Below, piece by piece: positions 23,148 to 31,856 of a stretch of 42,455 bases of DNA. Under the pieces are notes generated by a model, which was not told the origin of the DNA, ran no database searches, and was given only the letters and a program-made list of their open reading frames with translations. Source of the DNA: a virus; the IMG/VR virus record IMGVR_UViG_3300043570_002681, positions 1 to 42,455 of that record; one strand, given 5' to 3'. How positions within the stretch are numbered: the stretch's first letter is position 1; every line of letters starts with the position of its first letter. Position numbers and translations under genes: made by a program.

Positions 23148-24040
23148 GAAATTTATTAAAAAGAGGTGACAACGGAGAAGACGTTAAATTGTTACAAAAA
23201 GCCTTAGGGGTTAAAGTTGATGGAACTTTTGGACCTGCAACAGAATTGGCAGTTAAGAATTTTCAAGGGAGTCATGGTTTGTCAATTGATGGACTTGTTG
23301 GTCCTACAACACAGAGATTAATTTTTGGTGCTGAACTTGAGAAACATTTGGACAGTGAAATTACATTAAACCCATTTGAGATTTATTATCTTGAAAAAGA
23401 TGAGTACCACGCCGGACCTAATAATCCAGAGTACTTATTCTTGCATCATACCGCCGGAGGTGACAACCCGCTTGCAGTAGTAGACCAATGGAATGATGAT
23501 ACCAGGGGTAAGATTGGAACAGAGTTCTTAATTGGAGGACCTTCAGTTAATGGTAAAAGTACAAAATATGATGGCGTTATTGTAAAATGCATGCCAGATG
23601 GCGGATTTGGTGCTCATTTAGGAGATAATGGTTCTCAAAGCATGCATAATAATTCAGTTGGAATTGAAGTATGTAACTTTGGACCCTTAACAAAGGTTGG
23701 AAATGTATTTAAAACTTACGTTGGAACAATAGTTCATCCAAGTCAAGTATGCGACCTTGGATTCAAATTCAGAGGTGCACAATATTACCATAAATATTCA
23801 GAGGCTCAAATCGAAGCACTTAGAGAACTTATTCTATTCATTAAAGAACGAGATGGTATTAATATCAAAAAAGGACTTGTTGAATGGTTAACCACTAAAA
23901 CACCAGCCGAAGCATTTGAATTTAGTAAAGATGCATGGGCCGGAAAGGTAAAAGGTATGCTAAGTCACACTTCAACTAGAAAAGATAAAAGTGACATGTC
24001 ACCTCAACCAGACCTAATTAAAATGTTAAAATCACTATAG
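23144..24040 (+). CDS. Endolysin: N-acetylmuramoyl-L-alanine amidase with peptidoglycan-binding domain
   Basis: 298 aa. Residues about 5-65 are a peptidoglycan-binding-1 repeat (LLKRGDNGEDVKLLQKALG, then DGTFGPATELAVKNFQ and DGLVGPTTQ). The amidase-2 domain follows: YLFLHHTAGG (first zinc His), FLIGG, and HNNSVGIEVCNFG with the catalytic Glu. It cuts the bond between muramic acid and the stem peptide during lysis. No signal peptide is seen, so release would need a holin. Confidence 0.92.
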   Translation: MRNLLKRGDNGEDVKLLQKALGVKVDGTFGPATELAVKNFQGSHGLSIDGLVGPTTQRLIFGAELEKHLDSEITLNPFEIYYLEKDEYHAGPNNPEYLFLHHTAGGDNPLAVVDQWNDDTRGKIGTEFLIGGPSVNGKSTKYDGVIVKCMPDGGFGAHLGDNGSQSMHNNSVGIEVCNFGPLTKVGNVFKTYVGTIVHPSQVCDLGFKFRGAQYYHKYSEAQIEALRELILFIKERDGINIKKGLVEWLTTKTPAEAFEFSKDAWAGKVKGMLSHTSTRKDKSDMSPQPDLIKMLKSL

Positions 24041-24043
24041 GTT

Positions 24044-24070
24044 GAAACAAACCTTAAAAATATTATATAA
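24044..24070 (+). promoter_or_regulatory. Late-type promoter (GAAAC-N15-TATATAA)
   Basis: GAAAC (24044-24048), 15 bp, TATATAA (24064-24070), 26 bp before the gene at 24097. Confidence 0.65.
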
Positions 24071-24096
24071 TAATTTTAAATCAAAAACAAATTAAA

Positions 24097-24381
24097 ATGG
24101 CAAAAACAAGCGTATTAGATCAGAATCCAGAATCTGAAAGAGTATTTACACAAGATTCAGTTCTTGGAAATGAAGGACCTCAAGCTACAACTCCAACAAA
24201 TGAATCCGGTGCTGAAGAAATCACACCGATCTTCGATCAAATTGAAGATATGAATCCTGGTGGTGCAGTAAATGTATTAATCCAAGCTGCTCAAATGGCG
24301 CAATCTACTGGAGCTCTTACTGTAAGAGACTCGGTTATGGTTGCTAAAGCAATTTCAGTACTACAGCCTGGTTCTATATAA
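24097..24381 (+). CDS. Hypothetical protein, possibly structural (94 aa)
   Basis: A single-gene unit between a late-type promoter and a strong terminator, implying high expression. The first 45 residues look disordered (Asn/Thr/Glu/Pro-rich). The rest forms Ala/Val/Met-rich helices. This profile fits a small virion protein or head decoration, without proof. Confidence 0.68.
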   Translation: MAKTSVLDQNPESERVFTQDSVLGNEGPQATTPTNESGAEEITPIFDQIEDMNPGGAVNVLIQAAQMAQSTGALTVRDSVMVAKAISVLQPGSI

Positions 24382-24403
24382 GAATCAGACCGGATTAGAT
24401 TTT

Positions 24404-24438
24404 AAAAAGACCTTAAGCAATTAAGGTCTTTTTGTTTT
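24404..24438 (+). terminator. Strong rho-independent terminator
   Basis: AAAAAGACCTTAA (24404-24416) pairs perfectly with TTAAGGTCTTTTT (24421-24433) over a GCAA tetraloop, followed by GTTTTT. Confidence 0.93.
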
Positions 24439-24459
24439 TAAATTGTTAATAAATATAAT

Positions 24460-24486
24460 GAAACAAATAGGACCAACCCTATATAA
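24460..24486 (+). promoter_or_regulatory. Late-type promoter (GAAAC-N15-TATATAA)
   Basis: GAAAC (24460-24464), 15 bp, TATATAA (24480-24486), right after the strong terminator and 16 bp before the gene at 24503. Confidence 0.65.
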
Positions 24487-24502
24487 ATTATAAATCTAAC
24501 GA

Positions 24503-24817
24503 ATGGGAACAATTAAAACCTCCGTCAAAGAATTCTTAAGTTGCTTTAAACAATTTACATTTAATGTAATTAATAAAGAAAAAAATGCTGAGAATATTAA
24601 AGTCCCTAGGGACATTGACACAGAATCGTATAAGCAATCAGATTCCCATTTGTATAGAATGTTACAATCCGCAAAAAAAGAACTCGCCGCTGCAAGAAAA
24701 CTATGTAAACATGGTAAGATTACTACGGATGAACTTTTTGATTATGAATGGAGAGTAACTGAGTTACAACAAGAAATTAAAGACCTAAAAGATTTCACAG
24801 ATAACGAGAACGTTTAA
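24503..24817 (+). CDS. Hypothetical coiled-coil protein (104 aa)
   Basis: The C-terminal half (about 50-100) is a continuous charged helix with heptad-like Leu/Val spacing. Function unknown. First gene of a late-type unit followed by membrane and secreted proteins. Confidence 0.68.
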   Translation: MGTIKTSVKEFLSCFKQFTFNVINKEKNAENIKVPRDIDTESYKQSDSHLYRMLQSAKKELAAARKLCKHGKITTDELFDYEWRVTELQQEIKDLKDFTDNENV

Positions 24818-24833
24818 TTTAAAACTTTATATA

Positions 24834-25049
24834 ATGATTAACAAAATCAAGGCATGTTTTGCCGCAATCGGATCTATTGGAGTACTGATGCTAACAGTTA
24901 GCGCAATGTTATGGGTTTTTACAAATTACCCAGGAGGTGTATTAGAGATTCTTATAATCTCATGGTTCTCATTTATTGGGTACAACGCGTATACATTCTT
25001 TCTAAAGAGATTTGACAAGGAGTCTAAAGATGAACAAATCAATAGCTAA
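24834..25049 (+). CDS. Membrane protein (71 aa)
   Basis: Two hydrophobic helices (about 9-28 and 32-52) and a charged tail. The size and topology are compatible with a holin, and the endolysin is nearby (0.8 kb upstream), but many phage membrane proteins look like this. Confidence 0.65.
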   Translation: MINKIKACFAAIGSIGVLMLTVSAMLWVFTNYPGGVLEILIISWFSFIGYNAYTFFLKRFDKESKDEQINS

Positions 25050-25274
25050 ATGAAAAAACTAATCATATTGATACTCTTACCTATACTATCTGCATGTACA
25101 ATAGAAGAAAATTGTGATTGCAGTAGGGTTCAAAATGTACAATATAACAACTACAGTATCAATTATCCTGCAGGTCGATATGAACTTCGAAATGTATGTA
25201 CTGGTCAAATAATACAACAATACTTTAAAGGAACACCTCCGGTACAAGGAACAATAATCTGCAATACTTATTAA
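25050..25274 (+). CDS. Lipoprotein (74 aa)
   Basis: Signal peptide MKKLIILILLPILSAC with a textbook lipobox (L-S-A-C, Cys16). The short mature part has three further Cys and a GRYELRN beta motif. It could be an outer-membrane spanin or a surface-exclusion lipoprotein. It starts directly at the upstream stop. Confidence 0.75.
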   Translation: MKKLIILILLPILSACTIEENCDCSRVQNVQYNNYSINYPAGRYELRNVCTGQIIQQYFKGTPPVQGTIICNTY

Positions 25275-25294
25275 TCTAAATTAAAATAAACACA

Positions 25295-25687
25295 ATGAAA
25301 AAATTATTATTAGTAGCAGCCCTATTCGTCACAATGATGGTGAGTTCTCAAACATTTGTAAGATATTATGATCGCGTTGCCAAAAAAGACAGAATTACCC
25401 ATACGATAGGTGAATCCGAACTAACCGATTTAACAGTGGTATTTAGTGGAAATGACAAAGGCGACATTATTGTTTTCTTTAATTCAGGAATGTCAACGCA
25501 CGTAGACAGGTATTACAAAACTGGAAAGATATACAATGGAACATCTAAAGATGGTTTTAAATACAGATACATTGAAACCCGAAATGAACAAAAAGAAAAA
25601 ATAATCATGCAGCTTTTTGATGATATTGGTATATTCAGGGTACATACACAAGATGCTACATTTGAATATAAAGAAACCACTGACTAA
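25295..25687 (+). CDS. Secreted or periplasmic protein (130 aa)
   Basis: N-terminal signal peptide (MKKLLLVAALFVTMMVSSQ, cleavage likely after Ser18 or Ser-Gln). The mature domain is all-beta with no Cys. No family recognised. Confidence 0.7.
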   Translation: MKKLLLVAALFVTMMVSSQTFVRYYDRVAKKDRITHTIGESELTDLTVVFSGNDKGDIIVFFNSGMSTHVDRYYKTGKIYNGTSKDGFKYRYIETRNEQKEKIIMQLFDDIGIFRVHTQDATFEYKETTD

Positions 25688-26239
25688 ATGGGACTTTATG
25701 TACTAGGTGCATTTATTGTAGCATCATGGATTTTTGTAATATACTCAGTAGTAACTTGTCCAGAAGTAAAAGATACACAACAGCGAGGAGTAACAAACAA
25801 ATATGTAGACTTTATTCTTGATAACATTATTCAAGATTCTATTACAGTACAACTTTACAAACCAATGGAAGACGGTGCTAGAATGTATGTTAAGTTAGGT
25901 GCTGTAGTACATTGTAAAGTTCAAATTGAAGTAATTGAAAAATACACTCGATCTGCTAAACTTAAATTAACTTTTGATAAGTATGTTCATGAAGACATCT
26001 TTTTTTTACCTTTCAGTTCATCTCCTGAATCAATTGAAATAAAAACACGTCGAAAAATTGAAACTATTGTTAATAAGACTTTTATTGACGATAATAGAAC
26101 TGAAGACATTAAACAAATGTATGCTGCCAAATATAGAAATTTTGCCGAGTCATTATCGAAATTTATAAGTGAGAAAAAAGATGAAAAAGAAGTTACAAGT
26201 GATAGCGCTAGTTTGGAAACTATTGATAGAGAAATTTAA
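25688..26239 (+). CDS. Membrane-anchored protein (183 aa)
   Basis: Single N-terminal membrane helix (about 2-24), then a soluble alpha/beta domain and a charged helical C-terminus. Probably a bitopic protein of the envelope. Function unknown. It starts right at the upstream stop. Confidence 0.68.
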   Translation: MGLYVLGAFIVASWIFVIYSVVTCPEVKDTQQRGVTNKYVDFILDNIIQDSITVQLYKPMEDGARMYVKLGAVVHCKVQIEVIEKYTRSAKLKLTFDKYVHEDIFFLPFSSSPESIEIKTRRKIETIVNKTFIDDNRTEDIKQMYAAKYRNFAESLSKFISEKKDEKEVTSDSASLETIDREI

Positions 26240-26257
26240 ACGTAAAAGAAAAAGTAT

Positions 26258-27340
26258 ATGGGACTTATAAACCAATTAGATAAACAATACACCGGCTTAC
26301 TTCAAGATATATTAAACAATGGATTTGTTAAAGGTGACCGAACAGGTACAGGTACAATCTCAGTATTCGGAAGACAAATACGTCACAATATGAAAGATGG
26401 GTTTCCGCTTCTTACAACAAAGCGGATGCCATTCAATATAATTGTAACAGAACTACTTTGGTTCCTTCGAGGTGATACCAATATTAAGTACCTTGTCGAT
26501 AATGGATGTAACATTTGGAATGGAGATGCTTATAAGAGGTATTCAATTACAACGGGGATGACTGGTCAAGTAGAATCATTAACACAAGAAGAATTCATCG
26601 ACAAAATCAAAACAGATGACACATTTGCTAAAGAGTGGGGTGACTTAGGTCCAATTTACGGCAAGCAATGGAGAAATTGGAATACTCATAAAACTGTAGT
26701 AGTAGGGCATAATGGAAATCATAATGAATTTGGGACAGTTGTTATAGACCAAATCCAAAACCTAATCAACGACCTTAAAGGGAATCCAGATAGTAGACGA
26801 TTAATGGTCAATGCTTGGAATGTTGGAGAGCTGGACCAAATGGTTCTTCCACCTTGCCATTATGGATTTCAAGTTTATACAAGAGAATTAAGCGAGAAAG
26901 AGAGAATAGACATTCTCCATACCAGACATGGAAATAAAGGACATCATATAGAGGCAGGTTTTAATATGTTAGACGAATATGATATTCCAACCAGAGCAAT
27001 CTCTCTAATGTGGAATCAAAGAAGTGTAGATACGTTTTTAGGCCTTCCTTTTAACATTGCAAGTTATGGACTTCTACTAGAAATCCTGGCAAAAGAGGTC
27101 AATATGGTTCCAGATGAACTAATTGGTAACTTAGGCGATACTCATTTATATTCAAACCATATTGAACAGGCCAAAGAACAAATTCAGAGAGAAGGATTTG
27201 AATTACCGGTTGTTAAAATGAGTTCTGGACATAATCTTAGAGCCGCTCTTAAAGGTAATTTTAATGAAATTGACACTAATGACATTATGTTGATAGGTTA
27301 CCAATCGCATCCAACTATTAAAGCACCTTTAAGTAACTAA
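26258..27340 (+). CDS. thyA: Thymidylate synthase (ThyA type), enlarged
   Basis: All ThyA landmarks are present: DRTGTGTISVFGRQIRHNM, PLLTTKRMPFN, ELLWFLRGDTN, GPIYGKQWRNW, DSRRLMVNAWN, the catalytic Cys in LPPCHYGFQVY, and LGLPFNIASYG. In the last of these, the Asn that selects dUMP is kept, so it is not a dCMP hydroxymethylase. It makes dTMP with methylene-tetrahydrofolate. At 360 aa it is about 95 longer than the bacterial enzyme. Extra segments lie around residues 85-125 and 210-235, as in other large-phage versions. Confidence 0.95.
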   Translation: MGLINQLDKQYTGLLQDILNNGFVKGDRTGTGTISVFGRQIRHNMKDGFPLLTTKRMPFNIIVTELLWFLRGDTNIKYLVDNGCNIWNGDAYKRYSITTGMTGQVESLTQEEFIDKIKTDDTFAKEWGDLGPIYGKQWRNWNTHKTVVVGHNGNHNEFGTVVIDQIQNLINDLKGNPDSRRLMVNAWNVGELDQMVLPPCHYGFQVYTRELSEKERIDILHTRHGNKGHHIEAGFNMLDEYDIPTRAISLMWNQRSVDTFLGLPFNIASYGLLLEILAKEVNMVPDELIGNLGDTHLYSNHIEQAKEQIQREGFELPVVKMSSGHNLRAALKGNFNEIDTNDIMLIGYQSHPTIKAPLSN

Positions 27341-27342
27341 TT

Positions 27343-27492
27343 ATGTGGGATATTGTAGTAATAAAACAGGATGGAGATAATTATATTGTAATGACTCCTA
27401 ACGGAGATGTACACTGTGTATCAAAAGAAACTTTTCAAAGGTTTAAAAAGTTTGGTAGGGTAAGTTATAACCCTGAACATAAAAAAATGTAG
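27343..27492 (+). CDS. Hypothetical protein (49 aa)
   Basis: Short gene 2 nt after thyA, with an A/T leader and clean ATG and TAG. Mainly beta, basic C-terminus. Too short to recognise. Confidence 0.6.
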   Translation: MWDIVVIKQDGDNYIVMTPNGDVHCVSKETFQRFKKFGRVSYNPEHKKM

Positions 27493-27494
27493 TC

Positions 27495-27833
27495 ATGCAT
27501 AATCCAATACCAAATTTAAGTAAGAAGCACAAAATAAAGGTGAGGAAAATTGTAAGAGATTACAATTCAGCATCTAAAAAAGAAATTTGGGAAGGGGTCC
27601 GAGATAACTTCATATTTGCTTTTATTGGAGCTACTCTAGTTGTATTTATATCAACAAAAACTGACATCGCGGTCTTAATAGGTTATTTGACATATTACTT
27701 CTATATGGGTAGAATTTTAAATAGACCAAAGTATGTTACCGATCTGGGAAAACTAATAGTATTTCCAGTGCCATCTGCAATTGGAGCATTTTTAGGATAT
27801 AAATTGAGTTATTTTATATTAAATCACCTGTAG
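27495..27833 (+). CDS. Membrane protein (112 aa)
   Basis: Basic N-terminus (NLSKKHKIKVRKIVRDYN), then three hydrophobic segments between about 36 and 110. A multi-pass inner-membrane protein of unknown role that precedes the glycan cassette. Confidence 0.68.
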   Translation: MHNPIPNLSKKHKIKVRKIVRDYNSASKKEIWEGVRDNFIFAFIGATLVVFISTKTDIAVLIGYLTYYFYMGRILNRPKYVTDLGKLIVFPVPSAIGAFLGYKLSYFILNHL

Positions 27834-27872
27834 GGTTGAAACATTTCGATAATATATAATAAAATATTAGTA

Positions 27873-28721
27873 ATGAAATTATTAAATAAAAAGGTTGTAA
27901 TAACTGGACATACTGGATTTATTGGCAAGAATCTTATAGAAAGATTTGAAAATTCTGAGTTTTTACTTATTGGTAGAGACCTTTCTCTTATAGAGAAAAT
28001 TAAAGAATTTAATCCAGACTACATATTTCACTTTGGAGCAGAAATCTACGATGAATCTAAAATGTTTGAATCTAATCTAGAGCTTACCTACAAATTACTA
28101 GAAGTGACAAAAAACTTAGAATTCGAAGCTTTTATATATTGCGGATCATCATCGGAGTACGGCAGAAAACCAGAAAAAATGAAAGAAACCGACATATTAG
28201 AACCTCGAAACATGTACGAGGCTACCAAAGGAGCATGCACTCTATTGTGTCAATCATATGCAAAAACTTACAATAAACCAATTGCTATAGTTAGACCATT
28301 TTCAGTATATGGCAGATATGAAAAGGAGCATAGATTTATACCTACACTATTCCGAAAATTTGATGCAAAAGAGAGAATTAAAATCTCTCCAGGAAATCAT
28401 GACTTTATACATATTGATGATTTTATTGATGGTGTACTTCTTGTAGCCACTTTAGATTCTGAAAAAATTAAAGCACAAATAATAAATTTAGGAACTGGAG
28501 TTCAATATACAAATCAAGAAGTACATGACACTTTTAAATTAATTTATGGATATGATATTGAAGTTGAAAAATCTAAAGACTTAATGAGAACTTTTGATAG
28601 TGAAAATTGGGTTGCCGATATTACAAAAGCCAAAACAGAATATGGATTTAATCCTAAATATAATTTACTAACAGGTTTAAAACAAATCTACAATGAACGT
28701 AACTCTAGAGAAGTTAAATAA
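27873..28721 (+). CDS. NAD-dependent sugar epimerase/dehydratase (SDR)
   Basis: 282 aa extended SDR. VVITGHTGFIGKNLIE (G-x2-G-x2-G, about 9-24) binds NAD. The active-site Ser is in YCGSSSEYG and the Tyr-x3-Lys is YEATK (about 115-119). IVRPFSVYGRYE is the usual nucleotide-sugar segment. Relatives rework UDP-, GDP- or dTDP-sugars. It opens a cassette that also has split transketolase, methyltransferase and glycosyltransferase genes, so the product is probably a modified sugar for glycosylation or a surface glycan. Confidence 0.9.
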   Translation: MKLLNKKVVITGHTGFIGKNLIERFENSEFLLIGRDLSLIEKIKEFNPDYIFHFGAEIYDESKMFESNLELTYKLLEVTKNLEFEAFIYCGSSSEYGRKPEKMKETDILEPRNMYEATKGACTLLCQSYAKTYNKPIAIVRPFSVYGRYEKEHRFIPTLFRKFDAKERIKISPGNHDFIHIDDFIDGVLLVATLDSEKIKAQIINLGTGVQYTNQEVHDTFKLIYGYDIEVEKSKDLMRTFDSENWVADITKAKTEYGFNPKYNLLTGLKQIYNERNSREVK

Positions 28722-29319
28722 AAGAATACTTGAACTAAGTATTAAACACAATCTATCACATTTAGGAAGTTGCTTTACTACCCTGCCAATTATCCTTGAA
28801 ATTTTTGAAAAGAAAAGAAAAGAGGATAGGTTTGTTCTATCTAATGGACATGCAGGATTAGCATACTATGTTATACTAGAACATTTTACCGGAGTCGATG
28901 CTGAAATGCTTTTAGTTAAGCATGGAATCCATCCCGAAAGAGACATTGAGAATGGAATTGAAGTTTCTACTGGAAGTCTTGGATTAGGATTAACTATAGC
29001 AACTGGTATGGCATTAGCAAATCCAAATGTAACTGTATATTGTATAATCTCTGATGGAGAATCTGCAGAGGGTTCAATATGGGAATCTCTTAGATTTATA
29101 GAAGAAAGCAATCTAACAAATATAGAGGTTTATGTGAATATTAATGGATGGGCTGCATATAAACCGGTAGATTCAGAAAAACTATCAAATAGACTAAAGG
29201 CATTTTTGCCCACTATTAATTTAAGATATATGGATGTTAATGGAACTATCGAATTTGAAACTCCATTAGCTGCCCACTATACAATGGCAAATAATAATAT
29301 GAAAATAAAATCAACATGA
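28693..29319 (+). CDS. Transketolase-like N-terminal subunit (thiamine diphosphate)
   Basis: 208 aa. LSNGHAGLAYYVILE and STGSLGLGLTIATGMALANP (about 96-115) and CIISDGESAEGSIWE (about 116-130) match the pyrophosphate-binding Gly-Asp-Gly region of transketolase, here with Ser-Asp-Gly. Only the N-terminal domain is encoded; the matching second domain is the gene at 30695. It overlaps the SDR gene by 29 nt. Two-gene transketolases of this kind can transfer two-carbon units to sugars. Confidence 0.82.
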   Translation: MNVTLEKLNKRILELSIKHNLSHLGSCFTTLPIILEIFEKKRKEDRFVLSNGHAGLAYYVILEHFTGVDAEMLLVKHGIHPERDIENGIEVSTGSLGLGLTIATGMALANPNVTVYCIISDGESAEGSIWESLRFIEESNLTNIEVYVNINGWAAYKPVDSEKLSNRLKAFLPTINLRYMDVNGTIEFETPLAAHYTMANNNMKIKST

Positions 29320-30683
29320 CAAATTCACTAGGACCTCATTTATATGATAAAATTATTTCAATGTCAACCGAGATTGAAGGTAATTATTTAGAAATTGGAA
29401 CATATAACGGTTCCGGAGTATCAACTATAGCAAAAAAATTGCTAGAAAAGAAAATTTATGTTATCGATCCATTTATAGAAGATGGAAATACCCAGAGGTT
29501 GTCAAATACCCCTTTATATGAAAAGATGAATTCAGTTAAAAATGAATTTTTAAACAATACGAAAGGTCTAGACAACATCCATCATTTTGAGAATACTACT
29601 GAAGAGGTGTCAACCACTCTAACGCCAGAAGAAATATTAAATATGAACGTTAGTATGATACTTATTGACGGAGATCATCATACGGACTTTGTAACTATAG
29701 ATTATGAATTTGCAATGAATTTAATAGGTGAAAAATCAGGATTTATTATATTTGATGATTTACATGTACCTGATGTTATGTTAGCATATGAAAATTTTAT
29801 CGAAAAATATAAAAATAGGATAGAGTTTATTGATAAATTCTATATGGCGGCTAACCTTGTAAAAATAAAAAAAAGTAAAACACCGAAAACTGTATTCTTT
29901 ACAATTATTAGCGATAGTCATTATCACGGATGTAGAACTGACGATTTTATTAAAAGTTTTAAGAAATTTCATCCAGACGTCGACTTAGTTGTTTTTGGTC
30001 AGGATGATATTGATGAAATGTTTGCATCTCGTCCTGAATTAAATTTTTATAATTCAAAAGCATCTTTTGCTAAAAAACTATATAATGACTACGATTTAGT
30101 TGTTAATATTGACGCTGATCACTTGATTTTTGGAAGACTTGATGAAATCTTAGAAGGTGACTACGACGTAGCAGCACCAACAAACTTTAATGTATACGCA
30201 AATTCTTCATTAGAAACATCTACGTTATGTAATGGATATGTGGTACCTCCTTCAGTTTTATCTAGTGGAAACACAGATACAATATTAGTGCCTCAGCATA
30301 AGTATTTACAGGCAGGATTAATTGCTAGTACTTCTAAGCTTTTTTGGGATCAATATGAAAATGCATGCATTAAGTTCTCACATTTTTTTGGACATTATGA
30401 AAATGATGTACTTAATATAATATGTCACATGCTTCCATATAAATTAAAAGTACTTGAAGGAGATTTTGTATTTACCAGTCCTAATTTTACATGTTATTAT
30501 GGATGTGCATCATTAGGAAGAGAAAATCAAGTTGTTGTAAATAATAATAGATTAGAGTTAGATGGTAGGCCTTTTAAAGCATATCACTTTGCTAGAGGTG
30601 GAAGTAATAAACCTCTAGTTTCTGAACTATTTACACAAGAAGTCGATGAATTTGTAAAAAGAAATGTATTAGACATAAATTAA
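29316..30683 (+). CDS. Methyltransferase-glycosyltransferase fusion
   Basis: 455 aa in two parts. Residues about 1-190 are a class I methyltransferase of the Methyltransf_24 type (YLEIGTYNGSGVSTIAKKL for SAM binding, MILIDGDHHTDFV for the second loop). Residues about 195-450 resemble a GT-A nucleotide-diphospho-sugar transferase: VFFTIISDSHYHGCRTDD, then VVNIDADHLIFGRLDEIL with a D-x-D metal motif, and FGHYENDVLN. Fusing the two steps suggests modification and transfer of the same sugar. It overlaps the transketolase-N gene by 4 nt. Confidence 0.75.
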   Translation: MTNSLGPHLYDKIISMSTEIEGNYLEIGTYNGSGVSTIAKKLLEKKIYVIDPFIEDGNTQRLSNTPLYEKMNSVKNEFLNNTKGLDNIHHFENTTEEVSTTLTPEEILNMNVSMILIDGDHHTDFVTIDYEFAMNLIGEKSGFIIFDDLHVPDVMLAYENFIEKYKNRIEFIDKFYMAANLVKIKKSKTPKTVFFTIISDSHYHGCRTDDFIKSFKKFHPDVDLVVFGQDDIDEMFASRPELNFYNSKASFAKKLYNDYDLVVNIDADHLIFGRLDEILEGDYDVAAPTNFNVYANSSLETSTLCNGYVVPPSVLSSGNTDTILVPQHKYLQAGLIASTSKLFWDQYENACIKFSHFFGHYENDVLNIICHMLPYKLKVLEGDFVFTSPNFTCYYGCASLGRENQVVVNNNRLELDGRPFKAYHFARGGSNKPLVSELFTQEVDEFVKRNVLDIN

Positions 30684-30694
30684 ATAATAACCCT

Positions 30695-31168
30695 ATGAGA
30701 AGAACATTTGCCGCATATCTAGAAAAAAAGATAGAACAGGATCCCTCGATTATATTAATAACAGCAGATCTGGGTTATGGAATGTTTGATCGCATTCGAG
30801 ATAGATTCCCAAATAATTTTATTAATTGTGGAGCATCCGAACAGTTGATGATTGGTTTATGTATTGGTGCTGCGTATGAAGGTAAAAAACCTATAGCGTA
30901 TTCAATTACACCTTTTTTAATATATCGACCTTTTGAATTACTAAGAAATTATGTAAACAAAGAACAATTAAATATTAAACTAATCGGATCTGGTAGAGGC
31001 CGAGATTATGCACACGATGGATTCAGCCACTGGGCTGAAGAAGACGAACAAGTCATGTCAACATTTACTAACATAGAATCTAGATGGCCTACATTAGAAA
31101 ATATAGAAGCTCAATTAGATGAATGCTTTAATTCAAACAAACCTTATTATATAAATTTAAAACGTTAA
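30695..31168 (+). CDS. Transketolase-like pyrimidine-binding subunit
   Basis: 157 aa matching the middle domain of transketolase/DXS: ITADLGYGMFDRIRDRFPNN, NCGASEQLMIGLCIGAAYEG with the catalytic-type Glu, and GRDYAHDGFSHWAEED with the conserved His. The final domain is lacking, as in other split forms. Together with the gene at 28693 it would form a complete active site at their interface. It is separated from its partner by the fusion gene, which is an unusual arrangement. Confidence 0.8.
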   Translation: MRRTFAAYLEKKIEQDPSIILITADLGYGMFDRIRDRFPNNFINCGASEQLMIGLCIGAAYEGKKPIAYSITPFLIYRPFELLRNYVNKEQLNIKLIGSGRGRDYAHDGFSHWAEEDEQVMSTFTNIESRWPTLENIEAQLDECFNSNKPYYINLKR

Positions 31169-31171
31169 AAC

Positions 31172-31855
31172 ATGGAAAACCCAACAATTAGATTAGTGGA
31201 TAATACAATTCACGAACTTGCATTAAACAATTATGAGTTAAAAGAGCATTTTGGTAATTGGCAAAATTATACAGGTGCTATTCTTGAACAATTCAATGAT
31301 CGTAATTATTACGAAGATTTCGTTGATAAAAATGATAAAGTTATCTTAGACCTAGGTGCTAATATTGGTTTATTTGCAATTCACGTAGCTCCCTTTGCTG
31401 AAAGAATAGTGTGTTTTGAACCTACACCAACCCATTTTAAATTACTTACTCAGTTAACTGAAGAGTTTAAAAACATTGAAGTAGTAGAAGCAGCAGTAGC
31501 ACCAACTACAGGTCCTATAACTTTTTATACAAATCCAAGTAACACTACAACAAATTCATTGGCGTATCGTGAAGGATTTGCATTTGAAGTTAAAGGATAT
31601 TCTTTGAAAGATATTGCAGAAAGTTTTAATTTGCAGAAAATAGACTTCTTGAAAATGGACATTGAAGGTTCTGAAGATTATGTACTTAATGACGAAACTG
31701 TTAATTACATGTTACAAAACATTCCAAAGGTTTTAATTGAATTTCATCATAATTATCAAGTAGACACTGAAAGATACAAAACAATCTTTGAAAACGCAGG
31801 GTTTACAGTTAATAAATTTATGCATGATTCAATTATGTGTATAAAACAAAAATAG
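31172..31855 (+). CDS. FkbM-family methyltransferase
   Basis: 227 aa. VILDLGANIGLFAIHVAPFA (about 54-73) is the SAM-binding loop. VCFEPTPTHFKLL and LKMDIEGSEDYVL, which carries the family's acidic signature, follow. FkbM enzymes usually O-methylate sugars or polyketide-type products. It fits the glycan cassette. Confidence 0.88.
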   Translation: MENPTIRLVDNTIHELALNNYELKEHFGNWQNYTGAILEQFNDRNYYEDFVDKNDKVILDLGANIGLFAIHVAPFAERIVCFEPTPTHFKLLTQLTEEFKNIEVVEAAVAPTTGPITFYTNPSNTTTNSLAYREGFAFEVKGYSLKDIAESFNLQKIDFLKMDIEGSEDYVLNDETVNYMLQNIPKVLIEFHHNYQVDTERYKTIFENAGFTVNKFMHDSIMCIKQK

Positions 31856-31856
31856 T

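Noticed and set aside
24828-24834. TATATAA box before the gene at 24834
   Set aside because: The box touches the start codon, leaving no room for a leader, and the upstream box is a poor match.
26258-27340. dCMP hydroxymethylase, implying modified cytosine
   Set aside because: The nucleotide-selecting residue in LGLPFNIASY is Asn, as in dUMP-specific thymidylate synthase.
27838-27859. GAAAC and TATATAA before the SDR gene as a late-type promoter
   Set aside because: The spacing is 10 bp instead of 15, unlike all other copies. It may still be some other promoter.
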